Assembly (NCBI RefSeq): GCF_023343835.1
Contig: NC_064466.1
Location: 62,001 to 126,000, forward strand
Direction: 5' to 3'
DNA length: 64,000 nucleotides
From: Lagopus muta
Lineage: Eukaryota; Chordata; Aves; Galliformes; Phasianidae
Below the pieces are notes generated by a model. It was given only the letters and a program-made list of their open reading frames with translations, ran no database searches and was not told where the DNA came from. Position numbers and translations under genes: made by a program. Below are positions 11,995 through 22,700 of the stretch, piece by piece. The first letter of the stretch is position 1, and each line of letters begins with the position of its first letter.

Positions 11995-12290
11995 AAGGGG
12001 GGGCAGGGTGCGATAAATGGGGAGGGGCAATGCATGGGGAGAGCTGCAGCGCAATGCACGGCGGGGTGAATGGGGTGCAATGCACGGGGGAGAATGAGGT
12101 GCAACGCATGGGGGGGATGGGATGCAATGCACTGGGAGTGAATGGGGTGCAATGCATGGGGAAAATGGGGTGCAGTGCATGGGGGGTGAATGCGATGCAG
12201 TGCATGGGGGGAACCGCAGTGCAATGCATGGGGGAAGTGGGTTGCAATGCATGGAGGGGAACGGAGTTCTAGTGCATGGGGAGAAGGGGG
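11995..12290 (+). repeat. ATGCA-rich minisatellite in the CpG island
   Basis: About ten units of roughly 22-28 bp built from GGGGTGCAATGCATGGGGG variants. Each unit carries a TGCAATGCA or TGCAGTGCA dyad. The dyad is the best conserved part, while the G run varies in length. Confidence 0.75.
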
Positions 12291-12485
12291 TGTAGGGCAT
12301 GGAGGGGAGGGGGAATCCCCCTCCTTAGGTCGGAGGAAGGGCAGCAGCAGCTCAGGTCCTGCGGGAATGGGGGATTTTCACGATACGGGGCGATTTTCAG
12401 AGGAAAAAACCGCCGCCAGCAGACGGTGCCACAGAGGGGCCGCGCTGAGGCGGGAAGTTGACAGGGCGCCGCCATTAGGCCGAGT

Positions 12486-12654
12486 TCTCGCGAGAGCTCC
12501 CGAGAAGACGCGCGCGGGAGCAGCACTGGCGGCCGCCATTTCCTGCAATGACAGGAGGCGCCGTTCTCGCGAGACCTCCCCAAGTGCGCGGCGATCACTT
12601 TCTCGCGAGAGTTCACGAAGTGAAGAGTGAGGGTGGGGCGGCGCTCTCGCGAGA
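12486..12654. promoter_or_regulatory. Four TCTCGCGAGA promoter boxes
   Basis: Exact palindromes TCTCGCGAGA occur at 12486-12495, 12565-12574, 12601-12610 and 12645-12654. This CGCG element is a known core-promoter motif of many vertebrate TATA-less and bidirectional promoters. The boxes are followed by GCGCCATTTTC (YY1-like) at about 12685, which may mark a plus-strand start. No plus-strand coding exon was recognised downstream. Confidence 0.6.
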
Positions 12655-12900
12655 TTTTTTGGGGGGGGGGGGGTGACGGGCGCGGGCGCCATTTTCTCCG
12701 CCGTCAGGAGGAGGCGCTGAGGAGCGGGCGGGACTGAAGGCGGCAAAGAAAAACCGAGGGGTGCGACGAAAGGAGGCCGACTGAGACAGGGGAGCGGAGG
12801 AAGGACGGGAGAGAACCGCAGCCTGGCGGCCATCGGGCTGCTTCAGCGCCTCCAGGCGGGAGGAGGCGCTGGGAGGGGAATAAAGCAGCGCTGTGTGGGG

Positions 12901-15060
12901 CAGCAGCCGCGGGTTCAAACAGGCAGCGTTAAAACCGGCTGTCAGCCTTGAGGAAGAGCCCCAAGCACAACGCAGGAAACCTAGGGGGGGGGCGTTCGCC
13001 TCAAAGAAGCAGAAATAAAGTGCCCTTCCTGCTGGGAAGCCACAACCCGAGGAGTTTTACAGGTCTTGCTGCTGATGGAACCCCGAGGGGGACAGGAGGT
13101 GGTTTTCATCCATCAATGCAGGAATACGGTGCAGGAATTGCTGTTGTGATGGGAGCTCTGTGTCCCCCCAACGCACAGACACGGATCTTCACGGATCTCC
13201 GTAGAACAGATCCCTGCATGGCGACCATCGCTTCCTGCTGCCCAATCTCTCCTCGTTAGCGGCATCCAGCAGGAGATCGCGGAGCTCTGCAGGCAGGTCT
13301 GCACCCTGGACGTCATCTGAAGCTTCTCCCACCAGAATCGTACGATTCTATGAGGATTGGAAAGGATCAGACCTCTGGTGCTGTGCATCAACTCTCCCAC
13401 AAACCAGCCATCCTCATCCGTGTCTCCAAGGAGACAAATGCTTTCTTGAGCCCAGCCCAGCAGCCCGGCTCGTTGTCTGAGTTCTCATTAGGGCCTGAAA
13501 AGGATTGTTGCTACGACAAGATAAGAACCCTGGAACTATTGGAGATTGCAGGTTGCTGATGACCATCTCTCGCATAGGGTGTAAAGGAAGGGCTCTCAGG
13601 CAGCGTGAACACCGCAGACCTTTTGGGAAGTGTCCCTGCGGTGCTTCCACACTGACGGACACCTCAAGTCCACCCTGCAAGCTGCAGCTCCTGGCTCTTC
13701 AGCTCTGGCTTTTGAAAGGAAGAGATGCATGAGCACCTCAGTTTCTCTTAACCAGCTCTTATATCCTTGCTGCAGGTTACCTGGAGGGCGTTCACTGTAA
13801 TGGAACAAAAACAGTCCTTCCTCACAGGCGCCTGCAGACCTTGCGTACCAAAACTGCGTGTAGGGTGGAGAGTGGGGGTTCTCAGGCAGCATGAACTCCA
13901 CAGACCTTTTGGGAAGCATTGGGGGGACACCAGGGAGGCGATACAGGAGGGAGCTCTTGTGAAGAATCTTCCTGAGCAGAAAGAAATTAACGCCCGAGCT
14001 GCAGTGCAGGATGAATGTATGATCTGGGTGAGTGGGAACAATTTATAACTGTGATGAGGTCAGTGCTGTGGTCACATCTTCATCCATTATTTATTCTTTT
14101 TATTCAAGCTTTCATTTCAAGACCACGTGAACAACATCAAGCTCGGAATTATGGTGGTAACAGCAGCTTGTGAAGAGCTGAAGGAGACTGAAGGGCTTGG
14201 GAAGCTTTTAGAGAGTTGTTCCTTGGAAACGATAAGACTGCTGGCAGCAGAAACAAGCAGCCTTGTGGTTTTAACAAGAACTTTGTGGTTCTTTGCAAGG
14301 TTACAGACATGAAATCAGCAGATCAGAAGAGAACCTCACTGCGTCCGCTGGCTGAAGTCTGCGAGGAGAATTCCAGAGGCATCTTAACCTTCACAGATGA
14401 TCTGCAGCACGTTGAGGGTGCAGGTAAAGCTTCAGACAAAGCTCTGAAGAGCGATAAACGAGCAAACAGGGAGTGACAATCTCCCTGAAACAGAAGATGA
14501 GCGTGGTAAGTCTGTAGAGATGAGCGTCTCTGCTGAGGGTGCATGTGAGCAGTATGAGAAAAGGTCCCAAATGCACAACAGCACCATGAAATTGTATGGG
14601 AGTCACGTTTGGTGCCATAGGGTGCACTGGGAAGCCCTGTGGGGAGCGCTGGGGAGGCACCAGAGCTCTGGGAGGAGGATTGTAGGACGGTGCCAGCTGC
14701 TCTCTGCCTCTGAATAATCCTTGTGGGTTCTTCACTTGGGAGCGCTGCTGCTTTCCTGCTGTTGGGCATCGCGTGGTTTCGATCCATTCCCTATCACTGC
14801 TGGGAAAGTGACAGCAGCAAAAGCGTCAAACAACAGCAAAGAAAGCGCCGGGACTGAAAAGGTGGAAACAAAACCTGCGCCACCGCGCAGACGTAAAGGA
14901 AACGGGACAGGGAGGAGATGTGGCTTTGCACTGGAGATAAATAAATCACTGGGGACGGATCCAATAAACCACAGGGGAAAAATAAAGGAGAGCTCGGAGC
15001 AGCTGGGTGTCCCTGTGCCACCCCACCCCCTGTATCAGCTGAGGCTCTGCTCCTCGCTGT
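12901..15060. other. Non-coding stretch between CpG island and PGLS
   Basis: No protein gene recognised. A CR1-like tail fragment lies near 13330-13400 (ATTCTATGAGGATTGGAAAGG). Two diverged copies of a roughly 57-bp segment sharing CAGACCTTTTGGGAAG lie at about 13575-13630 and 13858-13917. A plus-strand non-coding transcript from the 12.7-kb promoter would cross this region, but I see no proof of one. Confidence 0.35.
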
Positions 15061-15064
15061 GCTG

Positions 15065-15212
15065 CATGAAAGGCTGCAACCGAGTGGAAGTTGCTGGATG
15101 TTGTGTTGAGGGACATGGTTTAGTGGGAGCTATTGGGAATAGGTGAACGGTTGGACTGGATGAGCTTTGAGGTCTTTTCCAACCTTGGTGATTCTATGAT
15201 TCTATGGCAAAC
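15065..15212 (+). mobile_element. CR1 LINE 3' end fragment
   Basis: Contains the typical bird CR1 3' tail: GGTTGGACTGGATGAGCTTT, then GAGGTCTTTTCCAACCTTGG and the terminal octamer repeat GATTCTATGATTCTATGG. It is truncated at its 5' side, as most CR1 copies are. It sits just beyond the presumed PGLS poly(A) signal. Confidence 0.8.
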
Positions 15213-15236
15213 GCTCTCAGAGCTGAGATCCGTACG

Positions 15237-15242
15237 TTTAAT
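15237..15242 (-). terminator. Candidate poly(A) signal of PGLS
   Basis: ATTAAA on the minus strand, about 230 bp past the PGLS stop codon. No AATAAA on that strand lies between, so this is the best candidate 3' end signal. Confidence 0.4.
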
Positions 15243-15471
15243 ACCGCGCGCTCCTCAAAACATCACAGCCACCGTTCACAAAACATGAGAACCACCACCT
15301 CGCGTCGCTCCCGGCTTCGCAGCCCGGCACCGAACCCGAAGGAACGACCTCGGTCTGTGCTCCGCAAAAACACGACGCCGTCCTCAACGCGCCGCCGCTG
15401 CTCACGTGGGTTCCTCAAACCGCAGCGCACGTGGTTGACCGATCCCCAGTAAATCGGCCGAGGGTTTGGTC

Positions 15472-18400
15472 CTACAGGATGGAATGCTTCTCAAAGGGCA
15501 CCGTCAGCTCTTTGGCTGCTGCCTCATCCAGGAACCACAGCAGCTGCCCCGTGTGCGGCCGGACGCGGGCGGCGGGGAGGAGGTTTTCCTCGTTGCCTTC
15601 TAAAATGCGCTGTTGGATGAAACAGAGGAGTTGTCACAAAAGAGAAGCGCAGAGGCTCTGTCCCAGCCCCATCCCAAAACACCTCCATTTCACCACAGAG
15701 GAGTTACAAGGAAACAGAACCACAAAGCTCCGTCCCAACCCCATCCCAAAACACCTCCACTGCACCACAGAGGAGTTACAAGGAAACAGAACCGCAAAGC
15801 TCCATCCCAACCCCATCCCAAAACACCTCCATTGCACCACAGAGGAGTTACTAAGAAAGAGAACTGAAAAGCTCCATCCCAACCCATCCCAAAAACAGCT
15901 CCATTTCACCATAGAGGAGTTACAACAAAAGAGAAGCGCAAAGCTCCACCCCAACCCCATCCCAACCCCATCCCAAAAACAGCTCCATTCACCACCAGAG
16001 GAGTTACAAGGAAACAGAACCGCAAAGCTCCATCCCAACCCCATCCCAAAACACCTCCACTGCACCACAGAGGAGTTGCTAAGAAAGAAGTTCCTACGAA
16101 AGGAGTTATTCCATCCCAAAACGTCTCCATTTCATCACAGAGGAGTTGTCACAAAAGAGAAGCGCAAAGCTCTGTCCCAACCCATCCCAAAACACCTCCA
16201 TTTCACCACAGAGGAGTTAGAAGGAAACAGAACTGCAAAGCTTCACTCCAACCCCATCTCAAACGACTCCATTTCACCACAGAGGAGTTACTAAGAAAGG
16301 AGTTACTACGAAAGGAGTTATTCCATCCCAAAACGACTCCACCACAGAGGAGTAACAACGAAAGAGAACTGCAAAGCTCCATCCCAAACAGCTCCATTTC
16401 ACCACAGAGGAGTTACAAGGAAACAGAACCGCAAAGCTCCACTCCAACCCCATCCCAAAAACACCTCCATTGCACCACAGAGGAGTTTACTAAGAAAGAG
16501 AACCACAAAGCTCCATCCCAACCCCATCCCAAAACGACTCCATTTCACCACAGAGGAGTTACAAGGAAACAGAACCACAAAGCTCCACTCCAACCCCATC
16601 CCCAAAACACCTCTGTGCCACCACAACGCAATCAGATCCTTGCAGGGGGCAGCAAAGCTTTCCCCACAGAGTCCCCAACCTTAGGACGGCGGCTTTGCCC
16701 TCCCCTGTGGCCACGAACACCACGGTGCGTGCGGCGTTCAGCACTGGGAGGGTCAACGTCACGCGCTCCGGCGGCGGCTTCGGGGAATCGGTGATAGCAG
16801 CCACAATTTTCTCTTTCTCCTATCAAGAATCATTTAAAACCGATGGATTAAAAACTAAATTGGAACAAAGTAAAGGGAGAAGGCGGAGCTGCTTAACCCC
16901 CAACTTCCTCCCCCCCACCCCAACACACACTCACCTGCAGCAGGGGGTGGTTGGGGAACAGGGAGCAGGTGTGGCCATCGGCCCCAGGCCCAGGAGCAGC
17001 AGGTCAAAGACGGGCACAGCATCGCCATGGAAGGCCTGGGGGAACAGGGGGGAGGGTTGTGGTGGGAGCTCCCCAAATCCTGGGGGGAGGAGAGGGGTTC
17101 ACCAAATCCTGAGGGAAAGGGGGGGGTGGGAGCTCCCCAGGTCCTGGGGGGGGAGGGAAATGGGGAGAGGAGAGTCTTCCAAATCCTGGAAGGGAGAAGA
17201 TGGGGGAGTCCCCCAAATAAATCCTGGAGGATGGAAGGGTCCCCCAAATCCTGGGGGGAGGAGAGGGGTTCACCAAATCCTGAGGGAAAGGGGGGGAGTG
17301 GGAGCTCCCCAGGTCCTGGGGGGGGGGAGGAACTGGAGAGGAGAGTCTTCCAAATCCTGGAAGGGGGAGATGGGGAGTCCCCCAAATAAATCCTGGAGGA
17401 TGGAAGGGTCCCCCAATCCTGGGGGGATGGAGGCGTCCCCCAAAATAAATCCTGGGGGGTAGAAGGGAGGGAAAAAGTCCCCCAAACTCCTGGGGGGAGG
17501 AGAGGGGTTCACCAAATCCTGAGGGAAAGGGGGGCAGTGGGAGCTTCCCAGGTCCTGGGGGGGGGAGGGAAATGGGGAGAGGAGAGTCTTCCAAATCCTG
17601 GAAGGGGGAAGATGGGGGAGTCCCCTAAATAAATCCTGGAAAATGGAAGGGTCCCTCAAATCCTGAGGGAAGGAATCCCTCAAATCCTGGGGGGAGGAGA
17701 GGGGTTCACCAAATCCTGAGGGAAGGGGGGGAGTGGGAGCTTCCCAGGTCCTGGGGGGGGAGGGAAATGGGGAGGGGACAGTCTTCCAAATCCTGGAAGG
17801 AAGAAGATGGGGGAGTCCCCCAAATAAATCCTGGAGGATGAAGGGTCCCCCAAATCCTGGGGGGAGGAGGGGGGTTCACCAAATCCTGAGGGAAAGGGGG
17901 GGCAGTGGGAGCTTCCCAGGTCCTGGGGGGGGGGAGGGAAATGGGGAAGAGGAGAGAGTCTTCCAAATCCTGGGGAGGGGAAGAGTCCCCCAAATAAATT
18001 CTGGAGGATGGAAAGGGTCCCCCAAATCCTGGGGGGGATGGAGGCGTCCCCCCAAAATAAATCCTGGGGGGTAGAAGGGAGGGAAAGAGTCCCCCAAATC
18101 CTGGGGGAAACAGGGGGGTTGCGGTGGGGGGAGTCCCCCAGATCTTGGAGGAAGGGGGAGAGGAGATTCTCCCAAATCCTGGGGAAGGATGTCCTTGTGT
18201 TGGGGACCCCCCAGCTCCTGGCAGAGGGAAAGGTATTGGGGGGGGGAGGGGGATTCCAGCTCCTCATATAGGGGAGGAAAAAGATGGGGGGGAGCCGCTC
18301 CTCATATAGGGAAGGGGGGATCCCAGCTCCTCACACGGGGAAGGAAGAAGAAAGAGGGGGGGGGTCCCGCCTCCTCATGAAGCCCCCCGCCTTCCCTCCC

Positions 18401-18918
18401 CCCTCTGACGCCCCCTGACACCATCCCTCTCCCCCTCCCCCCCCTTCACCCCCCCTCCCCCCCTTCACCCCCCCTCTCCCCCCTCCCCCCCTCTCACCTC
18501 CCCTCGCCCCCTTCCTCCCCCTCCCTTCCCCCTCCCCTCCCCGGTACCTCTCGCAGCCTCTCGGCATAATCCGCGCCGCGGCATTCGGAGAGAGCCCGTG
18601 AGCGACAGCGAGGACCGTCGGAGCTGGCGCCGGGAGCCGCGGCAGCAGCTGAGCCCGGTACGCCCCGAAGGTGCTCTCCGGGTGCTCGGGGGGCACCAGG
18701 CGCTCGTCGCAGAAGGCCAAGAGCCACGGGCCCGCCCCGTTGGCAGCGCCGGTGGAGGCGGCTGAGGGCAGCTCCCGGGCCAGGAGCCCCACCAGGCTGC
18801 CTCCGGACAGACCCAGAGAGAAGCGGCCGCCGCTCCCGGCCGCCCGCTGCACGACGAGCTGCGCCAGGGCCGAGCCCAGCTCCTGCGGGGACGGGAACAC
18901 CGAGATGCGGCCCGGCAT
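15472..18918 (-). CDS. PGLS: 6-phosphogluconolactonase, 4 exons, first three each one base short
   Basis: Hydrolyses 6-phosphogluconolactone in the cytosolic oxidative pentose phosphate pathway. Exons on the minus strand: 18918-18548, 17035-16935, 16819-16680 and 15609-15472 (stop). Recognisable pieces are [17 protein letters not shown] and [15 protein letters not shown] in exon 1, [16 protein letters not shown] and DGHTCSLFP in exon 2, [20 protein letters not shown] and [11 protein letters not shown] in exon 3, and [19 protein letters not shown] in exon 4. Splice sites are canonical, and in the family all junctions fall between codons. Here exons 1, 2 and 3 measure 371, 101 and 140 bases, each one base less than a multiple of three. 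The deficits lie near 18571-18581, near 16978-16986, and at the exon 3 donor near 16680. The protein is otherwise well conserved, so sequencing or assembly indels in GC-rich DNA are the likeliest cause. A very recent loss of function is the alternative. Confidence 0.88.
15640..16625 (-). repeat. Minisatellite in PGLS intron 3
   Basis: About 13-14 units of roughly 60-75 bp on the plus strand, carrying CACCACAGAGGAGTTACAAG, GAAACAGAACCGCAAAGCTC and a CCATCCCAACCCCATCCC segment. The array fills nearly the whole intron between PGLS exons 3 and 4, starting about 30 bp from exon 4. Confidence 0.85.
17045..18190 (+). repeat. G-rich higher-order repeat in PGLS intron 1
   Basis: Five copies of a higher-order unit of roughly 170-230 bp, recognised by GGTTCACCAAATCCTGAGG near 17096, 17268, 17505, 17703 and 17874. 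Inside each are subunits built on CAAATCCTGG and G runs of 5-9. It begins about 10 bp from exon 2. G runs are on the plus strand, the template strand for PGLS. Confidence 0.85.
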
Positions 18919-18919
18919 G

Positions 18920-19080
18920 GCGGCAGCCGGAAGCGGGGAGCGGCGGAGACCGGAAGTGGGGGAGCGGAGGCCGGATGTGACGTCACAGCGGGAGGCGGAA
19001 GTTGGGGAGCGCGCCGAAGGCGGCTTCGGAAAGAAAGGCGGAAGTGCTGCGCGTTGCCTAGCAACCTGCGGCCTAGTTGA
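18920..19080. promoter_or_regulatory. PGLS promoter with ETS, CRE and RFX X-box motifs
   Basis: A CpG-rich block immediately upstream of the PGLS start codon. It contains several CCGGAAGTG or CGGAAGT ETS sites (for example near 18950 and 19038), a perfect CRE TGACGTCA at 18978-18985, and an RFX-type X-box GTTGCCTAGCAAC at 19053-19065. No TATA box is visible. It could also start a divergent plus-strand transcript. Confidence 0.65.
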
Positions 19081-19084
19081 GGGC

Positions 19085-19775
19085 TGAGGCCTGGGCCTTG
19101 CGTGAGGGCTTCAGCCCCGCGCCCGCAGCCTCAGCCCGGCTCACCTTCGGCGAGAAGCAGTGGATGGAGACGCTGCGTGCAGCCGTCCCTCTGTGTTAAC
19201 TCTTGCCTGGCTCCCGTGCCCCCCCAAGCAATGAAAACACATCACAGCTCGCTCAGCAGCACTCATTAACATTTCCTCACTCGCAGCACGGCTGCCCTCC
19301 ATCCACCTCCCTGCACCCCAAAGCCTGCTCCGAGCTCAGAGGCCTCAACCCCTCATGTCCGTAACTCCCAGCCCCGAGGGCTCGGCACGTGTGAGATTTC
19401 CAGGCGTCGTTAAGGTAAAAACCGTGACCTAACGCAATTAAAGACTGCTCTGTTAAAAGCCTAACTCGTTAAGTACAGCCCGCAGCCGGAGCACAAACAA
19501 ACCCGCCGTAAAAGTCACCACAGAACCTCTGCCATGACAGCAGAGCAGCGGGGAGCAGTCACAAAAAGCCCTCTATCGGCGCGGCAGCGGGTTAATGGGT
19601 CAGTGCTGGCTGGTTAATGTGCTTTAGGTGAGGGCGACACCCCGAGGGGGGTTTCCCTGCTGGTGCTTTCGCTGTCGGAGGGTCTCACGTTGCGTATCAG
19701 CTTCCCACAAGCCTCATCTTTCCAGTGAATCATCGTTTTCCTCGCCGCCTTCTTCAAGGTTTGATCCAGGCTCGA
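19085..19775. other. Intergenic space and SLC27A1 3' UTR
   Basis: Between the PGLS promoter and the SLC27A1 stop codon. It must hold the SLC27A1 3' UTR, since that gene reads leftward into it. I see no canonical minus-strand AATAAA here, so the SLC27A1 cleavage site is not placed. No other gene recognised. Confidence 0.5.
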
Positions 19776-22700
19776 TCACAAGGCGACTTTCCCGGAGCAA
19801 ATCCTGGCGTAAAGGCATTCGTCCAACGGAACGTATTTGCCCAGCTTTACATCCAGGAAATACAGCCGGTCCGATGTCTGGTGGGGGTCAAAGCCTTCCC
19901 TCTGCAGCCGGGTCTTCTGGATCTTAAAAGTGCCTTCAGAGAAAGGAGAAAGGAGAAAATGTTTTGAAGGAGACGCTTCGTATCCGAAACGCCGTGAGAG
20001 AAAAACGTTGCATTTCGTTTCCAGTCAGAGTTTTGCTTAAGAATTTGCAAATATTCTGTTTGCCACCGTGTTCCCATGTGAAGCTCGTGCAGTTTTTACT
20101 TCTCCAAAGACACGGAGTGGCTCTTGGAGTTCCCAGGAAATGGAAAAAACTCTGCAGATTCCCAGAAAACTGGAAGGGCTCCGTGGATTCCCAGAAAATG
20201 GGAAGAGCTCTCTGCAACCCCAGGATATTTAAAGCACCAAAGCAAGCAGCCAAAGCATCTCCTGTTGCCGTGGCTGCTGGTTGTGCTATAAGCAAAATTA
20301 AGGGCATGCAGACACGGTGTGACCAGAACAGGACCACGCAATGGCCCATGAAAGGCAGCAGAATGTGCAGCACAGAGTGAGGGGGGCTCAGAACCTCCGC
20401 CCCTCTTTTCTCAGCAGCGCTCTGTGCACGCAGAGCTCCTCTGCAGCCACACGGATACCATTTCAGAGAGCTTTCTTCCCGCTGTGCTTCAGTTTTAAAG
20501 CCTGTAACGAGCTTGTTTGCTGGCTTAAGACTGAGCTCTGGCTTTTATTCATGGCATTTGTTGACTACAAGAGAGGATTTCATTACGCAACCTCTGGCAG
20601 AAGATGGATGGCAGCCAACCAAGCGGCTCCAGTTACAGCGCATTGCCTGAGGGCTGCTTTCTCAGCTCCCTGCCAAATAAAAGTTCCCCCTTCGAGCTAA
20701 AAGTTGGCCGAGGGCAGCAGATGGGGACTGCACCTACCTGTGGTGTCAACCTGGGGTGAAAGACGGAGGAAAATGGGCCGGGCGTAGGAAGGCAGAACTT
20801 TCTGGAGCTCCTGGTAAAGAATGTTGGGGTTCACTTTCGTTTTAGGATCTGCGATTGCTGCCATTCCAGCTTTTCCTTCCACTCCTGAAAGAAAAGAGGT
20901 GGAGACACAAAAAGGTAGCATGAGTTAAGCATGAAATATTGAAGAGATTCAAGTGTAGATATGGGCTGGAGAGTTTGGCAGAGAGGAACCTGATGAGGCT
21001 CAACGCGAGCGAGTGTAGAGTTCTACACCTGGGGAGGAAAAACAGCATGCATCAGTCCGGGATGGGGCTGAGCAGTGGAAGGGAGCTCTGCAGAGAAGGA
21101 CCTGCGGGTCCTGGTGGGCAATGGTTGACCACAAGCCAGCAGTGCGCCCTGAAGGCCAAGAAGGCCAATGGAGGCCAACAGGTTGACCAGTGGTTGACCA
21201 ACAGTTGACCAGTGGTTGAGTGGCAGTTGATCACGAGCCAGCAGGGCGTCCTGGTGGCCAAGAAGGCCAACAGAACCCTGGGATGCATTGCCCAAAGGGT
21301 GCTCTGCACTGGGGAGGCCCCATCTGGAGCACTGGGCCCAGTGCAGGGCTCCCCAGGTCAGGGCTGATGGGGAACTGAGCCCAGCGGAGGCTGCGGAGAT
21401 GCTGGGGGCCTGGAGGATTTGCCTTATGCCCACATCTCAGGTGATTCCTACCGCTCAGAACGAATGCAACAGCATCAAACTCCCTTCTGGCCTCTATTCC
21501 ATCCTCTCCTTTTCAGGTGCCTGGTTTCAGTAGAGGTGACCAAATTCTACCCGCCCCGCAGCGTGACGCACATTTGGTGAGTTTTCTTATTTCTCTTCTC
21601 CCTAAAGCTTGAGAATTCTGACTTGAGACGTTACCTGGCACTTCCACTCCGTACACCGCGACGTCTGTCTGGTTGAGGATGTGACTCAACATCCCTTCCA
21701 CTTCTGTGGTGGAGACGTTTTCTCCTCGCCATCGGAAAGTGTCTCCGCTGCGATCCCTGAAGTACATGTAGCCGAGCTCATCCATCACCAACACATCTCC
21801 TGGAGGGAGAGAAGACACCGAATCACCTTGGGTCTCAGCTCAGCTGTGCTTCAGCTGTTGTTCCCCCTAGATGCTGCGCTGTCTTCTTCCCATGGAATTG
21901 CAGAACCAGCTGAGTGACTTTCCACCACCATTACGGGAGAGAATGAAGCTGCAGCTGCAGAAAAAGGGCAGAGGAAAACTTCCCCTTCCTCGAAACGAAA
22001 GCATTGCTGCCAGGGCAGCTCAGCAGCTGGCAACTTGCAAGCACTAACACAAACTGCTCCTCTCAGAAGAAGACACTGGGGTCAGGTGTCACCAAACCAA
22101 CCTGGTCTGGTGGGTGGCAACCAGCCCACAGCAGGGCTTGGAACCGGATGGGCTTCAAGGTCTCTTCCAACCCATCCCATGTGACTCCATGGATCTCTGA
22201 CCTTTCAGGTCCCTTCCAACCCAATCCTTCTGTGATTCTATAATCTTTCAGGTCCCTTCCAACCCAACCCATGTGACTCCACGGATCTCTGACCTTTCAG
22301 GTCCCTTCCAACCCAATCCTTCCATGATTCTATAATCTTTCAGGTCCCTTCCAACCCAACCCATGTGACTCCACGGATCTCTGACCTTTCAGGTCCCTTC
22401 CAACCCAATCCTTTCATGATTCTACAATCTTTCAGGTCTCTTCCAACCCAACCCATGGGATTCCACGATCTCTGACCTTTCAGGTCCCTTCCAACCCAAC
22501 CCATGTGACTCCATGGATCTCTGACCTTTCAGGTCCCTTCCAACCCAATCCTTGCATGATTCTATAATCTTTAAGGTACCTTCCAACCCAACCCATGGGA
22601 TTCCACGGATCTCTGACCTTTCAGGTCCCTTCCAACCCAACCCATGTGACTCCACGGATCTCTGACCTTTCAGGTCCCTTCCAACCCAATCCTTCCATGA

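Larger units (their letters stand above)
10540..12900. promoter_or_regulatory. Large CpG island, probable composite promoter
   Basis: About 2.3 kb of very GC- and CpG-rich sequence. Near 10985-11005 it has an AAAATGGCGGC (YY1-like) next to CCGGAAGTG (ETS-like). At 11878-11889 an overlapping E-box CACGTG and CRE TGACGTCA occur. CACGCCC boxes repeat at 11803-11875 and four TCTCGCGAGA boxes at 12486-12654. These are typical of housekeeping and bidirectional promoters. No coding first exon could be identified, so the driven gene or genes are unknown. Confidence 0.7.

Noticed and set aside
15472-18918. PGLS as a processed pseudogene
   Set aside because: Introns, canonical splice sites, promoter and conserved synteny with SLC27A1 are all present, so it is the native locus.
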